Assembly (NCBI RefSeq): GCF_900108275.1
Contig: NZ_FNVD01000001.1
Location: 310,001-374,000 of the forward strand
Direction of reading: 5' to 3'
From: Jhaorihella thermophila
Lineage (GTDB): Bacteria > Pseudomonadota > Alphaproteobacteria > Rhodobacterales > Rhodobacteraceae
Length of the DNA: 64,000 bases
The position numbers and the translations under genes are program-made. The notes below the pieces were generated by a model that saw nothing but the letters and a program-made list of their open reading frames with translations, searched no databases and had not been told where the DNA came from. This document shows positions 28,960-39,387 of this stretch, piece by piece. Position 1 is the first letter of the stretch, and every line of letters starts with the position of its first letter.

Positions 28960-29050
28960 TGCGTTTGAACACGACGGGCAAGGCTGAAATCGAGGGACGG
29001 AAGAGACCGATAAGAGAAGACCATCGACCAACAGGGAAAGGACCGGATCC

Positions 29051-29503
29051 ATGACGAACGACTCCAAAGACGGAAAATCCAACGCACGGCACTGGCAGAA
29101 GGCCGCCGCCGGGGGCGTCGTGGTGGCGGTTCTGCTGATGGTGTTCAACGGGACCGGGCTGGTGACGGCGCTGATCTCGGGCGGGGTGGTCGCGGCGGTG
29201 GCGGGTTACATCCTGACGCGCATGGTTGGCGACCGTGATGTGGCCGAAATGGCGCGCGCGGCGCAGGACGCGGCAGAGCAGATGCGCGATAGCGCGACGA
29301 CGACCGCACGGGCGACGGAAACCGAGCCGTCGGCGCCGGCCGAGCCGCAGGCGGCAACCGCTGCGCGCGAAGCAACGCAAGCGCCCCAGGCGCCGGCACG
29401 GATTTCGGCCAGCCCGCTGGTCAAACCGTCCAAGCCGCTGCCCGGCCAGCAGGAACTGGCGGCGCGCAAGGGAACCTGGCGCTATCAGGGCGCCGCGACA
29501 TGA
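29051..29503 (+). CDS. Membrane protein sharing a C-terminal motif with NuoE, unknown function
   Basis: A 150-residue protein: a charged N-terminus, two hydrophobic helices (about 18-35 and 38-56), a helical charged stretch DRDVAEMARAAQDAAEQMRD, an Ala/Thr/Pro-rich linker, and at residues 123-145 the motif [19 protein letters not shown] found in NuoE, five residues from its end. The shared motif and neighbouring position suggest both proteins present the same peptide to one partner, perhaps complex I or an assembly factor. The ATG at 29051 follows AAAGGACC. No known family was recognised. Confidence 0.75.
   Translation: MTNDSKDGKSNARHWQKAAAGGVVVAVLLMVFNGTGLVTALISGGVVAAVAGYILTRMVGDRDVAEMARAAQDAAEQMRDSATTTARATETEPSAPAEPQAATAAREATQAPQAPARISASPLVKPSKPLPGQQELAARKGTWRYQGAAT
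29417..29485 (+). repeat. Shared 23-codon motif, copy in the gene after nuoE
   Basis: Partner of 28619-28687; encodes residues 123-145 of the small membrane protein. The two peptides differ only at two positions (E/T and K/R). Confidence 0.85.
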
Positions 29504-29510
29504 AAAAACG

Positions 29511-29531
29511 GCGGGCCGGAGAACGGCCCGC
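29511..29531. other. Intercistronic hairpin GCGGGCC/GGCCCGC
   Basis: A seven-base stem with a seven-base loop directly after the stop at 29503 and before the next small gene. No T-run follows and transcription must continue into nuoF, so a role in RNA stability or processing is more likely than termination. Confidence 0.35.
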
Positions 29532-29548
29532 GATGACACGACGAACGA

Positions 29549-29776
29549 ATGGCTGGGGAACGGGACAGTGCCATTGCCCGCAAGGGGCGCCAGATCGCGG
29601 TGGTGATCGCCGCGACCATGGTGCTGTGGCTGGCCGCCAACGCGCTGGGGCCGATGCTGGGGCTGCCGGGGCGTTATGCGCTGCTGTTCGATCTGGCGGC
29701 GATCGCGGGCTTCATCTATGCGCTCGTCAACATCTTGCAACTCTGGCGGATGCGCCAGGATCAGAACCGAGGGTAG
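29549..29776 (+). CDS. Small two-helix membrane protein (DUF5337-like)
   Basis: A 75-residue protein with a basic N-terminus ([15 protein letters not shown]) and two hydrophobic helices (about 16-34 and 44-64), ending in a charged tail [10 protein letters not shown]. Size and the gene place before nuoF fit the DUF5337 family that I recall from Rhodobacterales; this assignment is from memory and moderate. It is eight bases from nuoF and so part of the operon. Function unknown. Confidence 0.7.
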   Translation: MAGERDSAIARKGRQIAVVIAATMVLWLAANALGPMLGLPGRYALLFDLAAIAGFIYALVNILQLWRMRQDQNRG

Positions 29777-29783
29777 CCGAGAC

Positions 29784-31079
29784 ATGCTCAAGGACCAGGA
29801 CCGGATCTTTACCAACCTCTACGGGATGCATGACCGCTCCCTTAAGGGCGCGATGGCGCGGGGCCACTGGGATGGCACCAGGGAGATCCTCGAGAAGGGG
29901 CGCGACTGGATCGTGCAGCAGGTCAAGGATTCGGGCCTGCGCGGCCGGGGCGGGGCGGGCTTTCCGACCGGCTTGAAATGGTCCTTCATGCCCAAGGAGA
30001 GCGACGGACGCCCGGCCTATCTGGTGATCAACGCCGACGAATCCGAACCGGCCACCTGCAAGGACCGCGAGATCATGCGCCACGATCCGCACACGCTGAT
30101 CGAGGGCGCGCTGATCGCCGGCTTCGCGATGGGGGCGCATACCGCCTATATCTACATCCGGGGCGAGTTCATCCGCGAACGCGAGGTTCTGCAGAACGCG
30201 ATCAACGAGGCCTACGAGGCGGGGCTTATCGGCAAGAACGCCTGCAAGTCCGGCTGGGATTTCGACCTGTTCCTGCACCACGGCGCCGGGGCCTATATCT
30301 GCGGCGAGGAAACCGCCCTGCTGGAAAGCCTCGAGGGCAAGAAGGGCATGCCGCGCATGAAGCCGCCGTTCCCGGCGGCGGCGGGGCTTTACGGCTGCCC
30401 GACCACGGTCAACAACGTGGAATCGATCGCCGTCGTGCCGACCATCCTGCGGCGCGGGGCGGACTGGTTCGCCTCGTTCGGCCGGCCCAACAACTCGGGC
30501 ACCAAGCTGATGGCGCTGACCGGGCACGTCAACAACCCCTGCGTGTTCGAGGAATCCATGTCCATGTCGGTGCGCGAGATCATCGAAACCCACGGCGGCG
30601 GCGTGCGCGGCGGCTGGGACAATCTCAAGGCGATCATCCCCGGCGGTGCCTCCTGTCCGATCCTGCGCAAGGACCAGCTGGACGACGCGACCATGGACTT
30701 CGACGGGATGCGGGAAAAGCAGTCGTCCTTCGGCACCGGCTGCATGATCGTGATGGACCAGTCCACCGACGTGATCGCGGCGGTGTGGCGGCTGTCGAAA
30801 TTCTTCAAGCATGAAAGCTGCGGCCAGTGCACCCCCTGCCGCGAAGGCACCGGCTGGATGATGCGGGTGATGGAGCGGCTCGTGACCGGGGATGCCGAGA
30901 TCGAAGAGATCGACATGCTTTACGACGTGTCCAAACAGGTCGAGGGTCACACCATCTGCGCGCTTGGCGACGCGGCGGCCTGGCCGATCCAGGGTCTGAT
31001 CCGCAACTTCCGCGACGAGATCGAGGACCGGATCAAGGCCCGCAAGACCGGCCGCGTCACGGCGGTGGCAGCCGAGTGA
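29784..31079 (+). CDS. nuoF: NADH-quinone oxidoreductase subunit F
   Basis: A 431-residue 51-kDa subunit that binds NADH and FMN and carries the [4Fe-4S] cluster N3. The nucleotide/FMN glycine loop [10 protein letters not shown] is at residues 54-63, FMN-binding residues are in [17 protein letters not shown], and the cluster ligands are Cys346, Cys349, Cys352 ([13 protein letters not shown]) and Cys392. The ATG at 29784 matches the family N-terminus [14 protein letters not shown]. The stop overlaps the next gene as TGATG. Confidence 0.97.
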   Translation: MLKDQDRIFTNLYGMHDRSLKGAMARGHWDGTREILEKGRDWIVQQVKDSGLRGRGGAGFPTGLKWSFMPKESDGRPAYLVINADESEPATCKDREIMRHDPHTLIEGALIAGFAMGAHTAYIYIRGEFIREREVLQNAINEAYEAGLIGKNACKSGWDFDLFLHHGAGAYICGEETALLESLEGKKGMPRMKPPFPAAAGLYGCPTTVNNVESIAVVPTILRRGADWFASFGRPNNSGTKLMALTGHVNNPCVFEESMSMSVREIIETHGGGVRGGWDNLKAIIPGGASCPILRKDQLDDATMDFDGMREKQSSFGTGCMIVMDQSTDVIAAVWRLSKFFKHESCGQCTPCREGTGWMMRVMERLVTGDAEIEEIDMLYDVSKQVEGHTICALGDAAAWPIQGLIRNFRDEIEDRIKARKTGRVTAVAAE

Positions 31080-31423
31080 TGACCGGGCGCGGGCTCATAT
31101 CCCTGGCCGTGGCGGCGGTCGTGCTGTTGGCCGCATGCACCAGGAAAGAGGACCGCGTCCTCTTTGGCGGGCATTTCTACAACGCCAAGGCTGAGGCCGT
31201 GGACCGCAAGGGCGACCGCACGCTGTTCCGCGTGACGGTGCCGGATGTGGCCGTGTCGCTGGAAAACGCGGTGCAGGCCGGCGCCTACGAGGCCACGCGC
31301 TATTGTATCGAGAATTACGGCAGCTCGCGCATCCTCTGGGAGATCGGGCCAGAAACCGAACCGCAGAATCTGCCGATCGAAAAGGGCAAGCTGATGCTTC
31401 GGGGGAGGTGCATCCGGCCATGA
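31079..31423 (+). CDS. Small lipoprotein within the nuo operon, unknown function
   Basis: A 114-residue protein with a lipoprotein signal, [20 protein letters not shown] (lipobox LAAC, Cys20), followed by a compact domain DRVLFGGHFYNAKAEAVDRKGDRTLFRVTVPD and two further cysteines (76 and 111) that could form a disulfide. Its ATG shares one base with the nuoF stop, so it is translationally coupled to a core complex I gene. No family recognised. A second lipoprotein gene is coupled to nuoG in the same way. Confidence 0.72.
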   Translation: MTGRGLISLAVAAVVLLAACTRKEDRVLFGGHFYNAKAEAVDRKGDRTLFRVTVPDVAVSLENAVQAGAYEATRYCIENYGSSRILWEIGPETEPQNLPIEKGKLMLRGRCIRP

Positions 31424-31496
31424 CTTGGCTGGCGGCATATCCGCGCGCTTTCGCCGGGCTGTTATTGCATAACGGCCGGGGCTCGGCGCGTGCTTG

Positions 31497-31515
31497 GCTC
31501 TCCAGACAGGAGAGC
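31497..31515 (+). promoter_or_regulatory. Hairpin covering the ribosome binding site of the exported-protein gene
   Basis: GCTCTCC and GGAGAGC pair perfectly around a five-base loop. The right arm contains GGAGAG, the Shine-Dalgarno of the gene starting at 31522, so folding would hide it from the ribosome. Confidence 0.45.
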
Positions 31516-31521
31516 AAACCC

Positions 31522-31932
31522 ATGAAACATGCGGTCATCGTTCTTGTCACCGCCGCCATTCTGGCCGTGAGCCCCGCCACCGCGACGACCGCGCGGCCGT
31601 CCCTGCGCGACGTGCCCGAGATCGAGAACCCGCTGTTCGCGATCGTGGTTGCATATGTGATCGGCGAGCAATGCCCGACCATCACCGCGCGTCGCTTCAA
31701 GGGGCTGCTGCAGCTTGAAAAACTCTACTGGCGCGCCCGCGATCTGGGCTACGGCCATGACGAGATCCGGGCCTATGTGAAGTCCCCGGCTGAAAAGGAG
31801 CGCATGCGCAAGAAGGGCATGGAGCTGCTGAAGAAATACGGGCCCGAGGACGACCCGCAGAGCTATTGCGCGTTCGGACGCGCGGAAATCCAGAAGAAAA
31901 GCGCAATCGGCGCGCTATTGAGGGCGAAATAA
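31522..31932 (+). CDS. Exported small protein between nuoF and nuoG (DUF5333-like)
   Basis: A 136-residue protein with a cleavable signal peptide (MKHAVIVLVTAAILAVSPAT, ending ATA). The mature part is helical and charged: ENPLFAIVVAYVIGEQCPTITARRF, LYWRARDLGYGHDEIRAYVKSPAEKERMRKKG, and a second cysteine in SYCAFGRAEI, giving a possible disulfide between Cys51 and Cys116. It resembles the DUF5333 family that I associate with Rhodobacterales nuo loci; the call is from memory. The start is fixed by AGGAGAG nine bases upstream. Three bases separate it from nuoG. Confidence 0.72.
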   Translation: MKHAVIVLVTAAILAVSPATATTARPSLRDVPEIENPLFAIVVAYVIGEQCPTITARRFKGLLQLEKLYWRARDLGYGHDEIRAYVKSPAEKERMRKKGMELLKKYGPEDDPQSYCAFGRAEIQKKSAIGALLRAK

Positions 31933-31935
31933 GCC

Positions 31936-33951
31936 ATGACTGACCTCCGCAAGATCGTCATCGACGGAAAAGAGATCGAAGTGGACGGGGCCATGACCCT
32001 GATCCAGGCCTGCGAAGAGGCCGGGATCGAGGTGCCGCGCTTCTGCTACCACGAGCGGCTGTCGATCGCCGGCAACTGCCGCATGTGCCTGGTCGAGGTC
32101 GTGGGCGGCCCGCCCAAGCCTGCGGCCAGCTGCGCGATGCAGGTGCGCGATCTGCGGCCCGGCCCGGAAGGCCAGCCGCCCGAGGTCAGGACCAACTCGC
32201 CCATGGTCAAGAAGGCGCGCGAGGGGGTGATGGAATTCATCCTGATCAACCACCCGCTGGATTGCCCGATCTGCGACCAGGGCGGCGAATGCGACCTTCA
32301 GGACCAGGCGATGGCCTATGGCCATTCCTTCAGCCGCTATCGCGAACCCAAGCGCGCGGTCGATGACCTGAACCTGGGCCCGCTGGTGTCCACGCAGATG
32401 ACGCGCTGCATCTCCTGCACCCGCTGCGTGCGCTTCACCACCGAGGTGGCGGGCGTCTATGACATGGGCCAGACCGGCCGCGGCGAGGATGCCGAGATCA
32501 CGACCTATCTGGGCAAGACGATCGATTCCAACCTGCAAGGCAACATCATCGACCTGTGCCCGGTCGGCGCGCTGACCAGCAAGCCTTATGCGTTCACCGC
32601 CCGGCCTTGGGAGCTGACCAAGACCGAAACCATCGACGTGATGGATGCGCAGGGCGCCAACATCCGGGTCGATACCAAGGGGCGCGAGGTCAAGCGGATC
32701 CTGCCGCGCAACCATGACGACGTGAACGAGGAATGGCTGTCGGACAAGTCGCGCTTTGTCTGGGACGGGTTGCGCCGACAGCGGCTGGACACGCCCTATG
32801 TCCGCGAGGACGGAAAGCTGCGCCCGGCGTCGTGGCCCGAGGCGCTGGCCCGCGCGGCCGAGGCGATGAAGGGCGCGTCCAAGGTGGCCGGCCTGATCGG
32901 CGATCTGGTGCCCGTGGAGGCGGCGTTCTCGCTCAAGCAGCTGGTCGAGGGGCTGGGCGGGGCCGTGGAATGCCGCGTCGATGGCGCGGTGCTGCCGGCC
33001 GGCAACCGCAGCGCCTATGTGGGCAATGCGGCGATCGCGGATATCGACGCTGCGCGCGCGATCTATCTGATCGGCACCGATCCGCGCGACGAGATGCCGG
33101 TTCTGAATGCCCGCATCCGCAAGGCGTGGCTTAAGGGCGCGCAGGTGGTTCTGGTCGGCCCCGAGGGGCTGGACCTGACCTATGACTATGCCCGCGCGGG
33201 GTCCGGGCGCGAGGCGCTGAACGCCCTGGTGGCCGATGCCAAGCCGACCGAGGGCGCGCTGGTGCTGGTCGGTCAGGGCGCGATCAGCGAGGGCGACGGC
33301 ATCGCGGTTCTGGGCCAGGCGATGGCGTTGACCGAAAAGCTGGGCGGCAAGATGCTGGTGCTGCACACCGCCGCAGCGCGGGTGGGCGCGATGGATGTGG
33401 GCGCGGTTACCGAGGGCGGGCTTGAGAAAGCCACCGAGGGCGCGGACGTGATCTACAACCTCGGCGCGGACGAGATCGAAATCGCGCCGGGCGCCTTCGT
33501 GATCTATCAGGGCAGCCATGGCGACCGGGGCGCACACCGCGCCGACGTGATCCTGCCGGGTGCGGCCTACACTGAAGAAAACGGCCTGTTCGTCAACACC
33601 GAAGGCCGGCCGCAGCTGGCGATGCGCGCCAACTTCCCGCCGGGCGAGGCCAAGGAGAACTGGGCGATCCTGCGCGCGCTCAGCGCCGAGCTGGACGCGA
33701 CGCTGCCCTGGGATTCGCTGGCGCAGCTGCGGCAGGCGCTGGTAGAGGCGGTGCCGCATCTCGCGGCGATCGACACGGTGCCCGACAACGGCTGGGAGCC
33801 GCTGGAGACCAAGCCGCTCAAGTCCGGCGATTTCCGTCTGGCCGTCAGCGATTTCTACCTGACCAACCCGATTGCGCGGGCCAGCGTGCTGATGGCGGAA
33901 CTGTCGGCGCTGGCGCGCGACCGCAAGGCGCAGAAGATCGCCGCCGAATGA
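31936..33951 (+). CDS. nuoG: NADH-quinone oxidoreductase subunit G
   Basis: A 671-residue 75-kDa subunit. Iron-sulfur ligands are visible: [2Fe-2S] N1b Cys37, Cys48, Cys51, Cys66; N5 His106, Cys110, Cys113, Cys119 ([14 protein letters not shown]); N4 Cys158, Cys161, Cys164, Cys208. The C-terminal half is the molybdopterin-oxidoreductase-like domain, which binds no molybdenum in complex I. Length agrees with the Paracoccus and mitochondrial subunit (about 670-700), shorter than E. coli NuoG. The stop overlaps the following lipoprotein gene (ATGA). Confidence 0.96.
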   Translation: MTDLRKIVIDGKEIEVDGAMTLIQACEEAGIEVPRFCYHERLSIAGNCRMCLVEVVGGPPKPAASCAMQVRDLRPGPEGQPPEVRTNSPMVKKAREGVMEFILINHPLDCPICDQGGECDLQDQAMAYGHSFSRYREPKRAVDDLNLGPLVSTQMTRCISCTRCVRFTTEVAGVYDMGQTGRGEDAEITTYLGKTIDSNLQGNIIDLCPVGALTSKPYAFTARPWELTKTETIDVMDAQGANIRVDTKGREVKRILPRNHDDVNEEWLSDKSRFVWDGLRRQRLDTPYVREDGKLRPASWPEALARAAEAMKGASKVAGLIGDLVPVEAAFSLKQLVEGLGGAVECRVDGAVLPAGNRSAYVGNAAIADIDAARAIYLIGTDPRDEMPVLNARIRKAWLKGAQVVLVGPEGLDLTYDYARAGSGREALNALVADAKPTEGALVLVGQGAISEGDGIAVLGQAMALTEKLGGKMLVLHTAAARVGAMDVGAVTEGGLEKATEGADVIYNLGADEIEIAPGAFVIYQGSHGDRGAHRADVILPGAAYTEENGLFVNTEGRPQLAMRANFPPGEAKENWAILRALSAELDATLPWDSLAQLRQALVEAVPHLAAIDTVPDNGWEPLETKPLKSGDFRLAVSDFYLTNPIARASVLMAELSALARDRKAQKIAAE

Positions 33952-34337
33952 TTCGCGCCGCGCTCATACCGTCGCTGCTGCTTGCGGCCTGCGACACGCA
34001 GGTCTCGTCGGACGATCCGGCGGTTTTCGCGCCCGAATATCTGGGCGTGGAAACCCGTCTGCTCGACAGCGATCTGGTGCAGTTCCAAGTGTCGATGAAG
34101 GGCGCCCGTGACGGTCAGGACGCGGTTGACTATGCCGAATGCGCCGCGGCGCAGTATGCGCTGATCCGGGGCTACGGTTTTGCGCGCCATTTGCGCACGA
34201 AAGTACACGAAAAGGGTGGCGTGTGGACGGCAGATGCTGTTTACACCATCTCGCCATCCCTGCCGCGTGGACTCAGGACCATCGACGCCGAGGTGACGGT
34301 GGCCAACTGCGCGGAAAACGGAATACCCACGGTGTGA
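33948..34337 (+). CDS. Small lipoprotein coupled to nuoG, unknown function
   Basis: A 129-residue protein starting [15 protein letters not shown], a short lipoprotein signal with lipobox LAAC (Cys15). The mature domain contains [30 protein letters not shown], two cysteines (44 after AE; 121 in ANCAENG) and ends GIPTV. Its ATG overlaps the nuoG stop and it ends six bases before nuoH. Together with the lipoprotein after nuoF this makes two periplasm-facing lipoproteins inside the operon. No known family; accessory role in complex I is inference. Confidence 0.72.
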   Translation: MIRAALIPSLLLAACDTQVSSDDPAVFAPEYLGVETRLLDSDLVQFQVSMKGARDGQDAVDYAECAAAQYALIRGYGFARHLRTKVHEKGGVWTADAVYTISPSLPRGLRTIDAEVTVANCAENGIPTV

Positions 34338-34343
34338 GGACAC

Positions 34344-35381
34344 ATGGCTGATTTCTTTTCAACTCCGGTCGGTATCGGCATCATCATCGTGGCGCAGGTG
34401 CTGGCGATCATCGCCTTCGTCATGGTTTCGCTGCTGTTCCTGGTCTATGGCGACCGCAAGATCTGGGCGGCGGTCCAGATCCGGCGCGGCCCCAACGTGG
34501 TGGGCGTGTTCGGGCTGCTGCAATCGGTGGCGGATGCGCTGAAATACGTCGTGAAAGAGGTGGTGATCCCCGCCGGCGCCGACAAGCCGGTGTTCATTCT
34601 GGCGCCGATGCTGTCCTTCATCCTGGCGCTGATCGCCTGGGCGGTGATCCCGTTCAATGACGGCTGGGTTCTCAGCGACATCAACGTGGCCATCCTCTAT
34701 GTCTTCGCCGTCTCCTCGCTCGAAGTCTACGGCGTGATCATGGGCGGTTGGGCGTCGAACTCGAAATACCCCTTCCTGGGCAGCCTGCGTTCGGCCGCGC
34801 AGATGATTTCCTACGAGGTGTCGATCGGCCTCATCATCATCGGCGTGATCCTCTCCACAGGGTCCATGAATTTTGGCGATATCGTGCGCGCGCAGGACAC
34901 AGGCTGGGGCTTCTTCGGCTGGTACTGGCTGCCGCATTTCCCGATGGTGTTCCTGTTCTTCATCTCGGCCCTGGCAGAAACCAACCGCCCGCCCTTCGAC
35001 CTGCCGGAAGCGGAATCGGAACTCGTGGCCGGCTATCAGGTGGAATATTCCTCGACCACGTTCCTGCTTTTCATGGCGGGTGAATACATCGCGATCTTCC
35101 TGATGTGCGCGCTGACGTCGCTGCTGTTCTTCGGCGGCTGGCTGTCGCCGATCCCGGGGCTGCCCGACGGCGTGCTGTGGATGGTCGGCAAGATGGCGTT
35201 CTTCTTCTTCATCTTCGCGATGGTCAAGGCGATCACTCCCCGCTACCGCTATGACCAGCTGATGCGGATCGGCTGGAAGGTGTTCCTGCCGTTCAGCCTG
35301 GTGTGGGTGGTCTTCGTGGCCTTCGCGGCGAAATTCGACTGGTTCTGGGGCACCTTCGCCCGCTGGACCGTGGGAGGCTGA
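34344..35381 (+). CDS. nuoH: NADH-quinone oxidoreductase subunit H
   Basis: A 345-residue membrane subunit at the junction of the two arms. The quinone-channel loop sequences [30 protein letters not shown] and [27 protein letters not shown] are the strongest complex I signatures in this window. About eight hydrophobic helices. GAGGACAC before the ATG. Confidence 0.97.
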   Translation: MADFFSTPVGIGIIIVAQVLAIIAFVMVSLLFLVYGDRKIWAAVQIRRGPNVVGVFGLLQSVADALKYVVKEVVIPAGADKPVFILAPMLSFILALIAWAVIPFNDGWVLSDINVAILYVFAVSSLEVYGVIMGGWASNSKYPFLGSLRSAAQMISYEVSIGLIIIGVILSTGSMNFGDIVRAQDTGWGFFGWYWLPHFPMVFLFFISALAETNRPPFDLPEAESELVAGYQVEYSSTTFLLFMAGEYIAIFLMCALTSLLFFGGWLSPIPGLPDGVLWMVGKMAFFFFIFAMVKAITPRYRYDQLMRIGWKVFLPFSLVWVVFVAFAAKFDWFWGTFARWTVGG

Positions 35382-36282
<901 letters not shown>

Positions 36283-36286
<4 letters not shown>

Positions 36287-36891
36287 GCGTGTTTGCCTTC
36301 TACCTCTTTGCGATCAGCGCCATCGTCGGCGGGCTGTTCACCGTGATCAGCCGTCAGCCGGTGCATTCGGTGCTATGGCTGATCCTGGCCTTCATCTCTT
36401 CGGCGGGGCTGTTCATCCTGTTGGGCGCGGAATTCGTGGCCATGCTTCTGGTCATTGTCTACGTGGGCGCGGTGATGGTGCTGTTCCTGTTCGTGGTGAT
36501 GATGCTGGACGTGGACTTTGCCGAGCTGAAGGCGGGCATGGCGAAATACATGCCGCTGGCGCTGTTGATCGGGCTGGTGATCCTGATGCAGTTCGTGATG
36601 GCCTTTGGCGCCTGGGACGCCAGCACCGTGGCCGAAAGCTTGCGCGCCAATCCGGTGCCGAGCGACGTGCAGAACACGGTGGCGCTGTCCGAGATCCTCT
36701 ATGACAAGTATTTCCTGATCTTCCAGCTGGCCGGGCTGATCCTGCTGGTGGCGATGATCGGGGCGATCATGCTGACGCTGCGCCACCGCAAGGACGTCAA
36801 GCGCCAGGACGTGCTGGAGCAGATGTATCGCGATCCGGCCAAAGCGATGGAGCTGGTGGACATCAAACCGGGGCAGGGGATCGGCAACTGA
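36283..36891 (+). CDS. nuoJ: NADH-quinone oxidoreductase subunit J
   Basis: A 202-residue membrane subunit with five hydrophobic helices (ND6 family). [29 protein letters not shown] is the conserved helix 3 region with the pi-bulge implicated in coupling. A soluble tail ([35 protein letters not shown]) follows the last helix. Starts in the stop of the CMD gene; 85 bases to nuoK. Confidence 0.95.
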
Positions 36892-36933
36892 TCCGCGCCC
36901 GCCCGGCATCCGGCCGGGGCAACCTGAACTGAT

Positions 36934-36951
36934 CGGGGGCAGTCACCCCCG
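36934..36951. other. Intercistronic hairpin between nuoJ and nuoK
   Basis: CGGGGG and CCCCCG with a six-base loop in the 85-base gap, the only larger gap within nuoF-nuoN. No T-run; an RNA-processing or stability element is possible. Confidence 0.35.
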
Positions 36952-36976
36952 CCGGGACCAAGAACCGAGGGACGAC

Positions 36977-37282
36977 ATGATAGGCTTGGAACATTACCTG
37001 ACGGTGGCGGCGACGCTGTTCGTCATTGGCATCTTCGGGCTCTTCCTGAACCGCAAGAACGTCATCATCCTGCTGATGTCGATCGAGCTGATGCTGCTGG
37101 CGGTGAACATCAACTTCGTCGCCTTTTCCAGCCATCTGGGCGACCTGACGGGGCAGGTGTTCACCCTGTTCATCCTGACCGTGGCGGCAGCCGAGGCGGC
37201 GATCGGGCTTGCGATCCTGGTCTGCTTCTTCCGCAACCGCGGCACCATCGATGTCGAAGACATCAACATGATGAAGGGCTGA
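36977..37282 (+). CDS. nuoK: NADH-quinone oxidoreductase subunit K
   Basis: A 101-residue ND4L-family subunit with three helices. The buried glutamates of the proton path are present in [20 protein letters not shown] and in [25 protein letters not shown] precedes the ATG at a suitable distance. Four bases separate its stop from nuoL. Confidence 0.97.
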   Translation: MIGLEHYLTVAATLFVIGIFGLFLNRKNVIILLMSIELMLLAVNINFVAFSSHLGDLTGQVFTLFILTVAAAEAAIGLAILVCFFRNRGTIDVEDINMMKG

Positions 37283-37286
37283 GACG

Positions 37287-39386
37287 ATGGAAACGACAAT
37301 TCTCTTTGCCCCGTTGATCGGCGCGCTGATCTGCGGCTTTGGCTACAAGCTGATCGGCGAAAAAGCGGGGATGTGGATCGCTACGGGCCTTCTGTTCCTG
37401 TCCTGTCTGCTCAGCTGGATCGTGTTCTTCGGCTTTGACGGCGAAACCCGGCAGATCCCGGTGCTGCGCTTCATCGAAAGCGGCAGCCTCGCCACCGAAT
37501 GGGCGATCCGTCTGGACCGGCTGACCGCGATCATGCTGATCGTGGTGACCACGGTGTCGGCGCTCGTCCACCTCTACAGCTTCGGCTACATGAAGGACGA
37601 CCCTCAGTGGAAAGAGGGCGAAAGCTATCTGCCGCGGTTCTTTGCCTACCTGTCCTTCTTCACCTTCGCGATGCTGACGCTGGTGACCTCGGACAACCTG
37701 GTGCAGATGTTCTTTGGCTGGGAAGGCGTGGGGCTGGCGTCCTACCTGCTGATCGGCTTCTACTATCGCAAGCCTTCGGCCAATGCCGCGGCGATCAAGG
37801 CCTTCGTTGTCAACCGGGTGGGCGACTTCGGCTTTGCGCTTGGCGTCTTCGCGCTGTTCTTCCTGGTGGACAGCATCAACTTTTCGGACGTCTTCGCCGC
37901 GGCCCCGACCATCGCCGAGACGCAGATGACCTTCCTCTGGGGCGAATGGAACGCGGCCAATGTGGTGGGCGTGCTGCTGTTCATCGGCGCGATGGGCAAG
38001 TCCGCGCAGCTGATCCTGCACACCTGGTTGCCCGACGCGATGGAAGGCCCGACCCCGGTTTCGGCGCTGATCCACGCCGCGACCATGGTGACCGCGGGCG
38101 TGTTCCTGGTCTGCCGGATGTCGCCGCTTTATGAATTCGCGCCGGGCGCGACCGCCTTCATCACGGTGCTGGGCGCCTCGACCGCGTTCTTTGCCGCGAC
38201 CGTGGGCCTGGTGCAGACCGACATCAAGCGCGTGATCGCCTACTCGACCTGTTCGCAGCTGGGTTACATGTTCGTCGCAGCCGGCGTCGGCATGTATTCG
38301 GCGGCGATGTTCCACCTGTTCACGCACGCCTTCTTCAAGGCGCTCCTGTTCCTTGGCGCGGGCTCGGTCATCACCGCGATGCACCATGAACAGGACATGA
38401 TGAACTATGGCGGCCTGCGCAAGAAGATCCCGCTGACCTTCTGGGCGATGATGCTGGGCACGCTGGCCATCACCGGCGTCGGCATCCCGCTGACCCATAT
38501 CGGCTTTGCCGGGTTCCTGTCCAAGGACGCCATCATCGAGAGCGCCTGGGCCGGCGGATCGGGCTACGGCTTCTGGCTTCTGGTGATCGCGGCCTGCTTC
38601 ACCTCGTTCTACAGCTGGCGGCTGATGTTCCTGACCTTCTGGGGCGAGCCGCGCGGCGACCGCCATGCCCATGACCACGCCCATGAAAGCCCGATGGTGA
38701 TGCTGATCCCGCTGGGCGTGCTGAGCCTGGGCGCGGTGTTTGCCGGCATGATCTGGTACAACAGCTTCTTCGGCCATGCCGAGGACGTGGCCGAGTTCTA
38801 CGGCATCCCCGTCGCCGAGGCGCAGGCCGAGGGCGGCCACGGCGAAGCCGCGGCGCATGGGCAGGGCGATGCGGCCGGTCACGGCAAAGAGGCCGGCAAC
38901 GATGCCGCGCATGTGACATTTGCCGGCAAGCCGGGCGAGGGCGCGCTCTACATCGCGCCGGACAACCATGTGCTCGAGGACGCGCATGCCGCGCCGAAAT
39001 GGGTCAAGGTTTCGCCCTTCATCGCGATGCTGCTGGGCCTTGCCATTGCCTACTGGTTCTACATCGTGAACCCCGAGGCGCCGAAGCGGCTGGCCGAGAA
39101 CCAGCGCCCGCTGTATCTGTTCCTCAAGAACAAGTGGTATTTCGACGAGATCTATGACGCGATCTTCGTGAAGCCGACGCTCGCGCTGGGTCGGGTGCTG
39201 TGGAAGCGCGGCGACGGCAGCATCGTCGACGGGTTCCTCAATGGCGTGGCCATGGGTGTGGTGCCGTTCTTCACCCGCCTCGCGGGCCGGGCGCAGTCCG
39301 GTTACATCTTTACCTATGCCTTCTGGATGGTGATGGGCGTCGCCGCCCTGATCACCTGGATGTCGATCTCGGCAGGAGCGCACTGA
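37287..39386 (+). CDS. nuoL: NADH-quinone oxidoreductase subunit L, with His-rich loop
   Basis: A 699-residue antiporter-like subunit (ND5 family), distal in the membrane arm. [57 protein letters not shown] and [22 protein letters not shown] contain the conserved lysines, histidines and glutamate. Two histidine-rich stretches stand out between late helices: HAHDHAHES near residue 460 and a loop of about 35 residues near 510-545 ([20 protein letters not shown]). The lateral helix follows in the C-terminal part. Stop is one base from the nuoM ATG. Confidence 0.96.
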   Translation: METTILFAPLIGALICGFGYKLIGEKAGMWIATGLLFLSCLLSWIVFFGFDGETRQIPVLRFIESGSLATEWAIRLDRLTAIMLIVVTTVSALVHLYSFGYMKDDPQWKEGESYLPRFFAYLSFFTFAMLTLVTSDNLVQMFFGWEGVGLASYLLIGFYYRKPSANAAAIKAFVVNRVGDFGFALGVFALFFLVDSINFSDVFAAAPTIAETQMTFLWGEWNAANVVGVLLFIGAMGKSAQLILHTWLPDAMEGPTPVSALIHAATMVTAGVFLVCRMSPLYEFAPGATAFITVLGASTAFFAATVGLVQTDIKRVIAYSTCSQLGYMFVAAGVGMYSAAMFHLFTHAFFKALLFLGAGSVITAMHHEQDMMNYGGLRKKIPLTFWAMMLGTLAITGVGIPLTHIGFAGFLSKDAIIESAWAGGSGYGFWLLVIAACFTSFYSWRLMFLTFWGEPRGDRHAHDHAHESPMVMLIPLGVLSLGAVFAGMIWYNSFFGHAEDVAEFYGIPVAEAQAEGGHGEAAAHGQGDAAGHGKEAGNDAAHVTFAGKPGEGALYIAPDNHVLEDAHAAPKWVKVSPFIAMLLGLAIAYWFYIVNPEAPKRLAENQRPLYLFLKNKWYFDEIYDAIFVKPTLALGRVLWKRGDGSIVDGFLNGVAMGVVPFFTRLAGRAQSGYIFTYAFWMVMGVAALITWMSISAGAH

Positions 39387-39387
39387 T

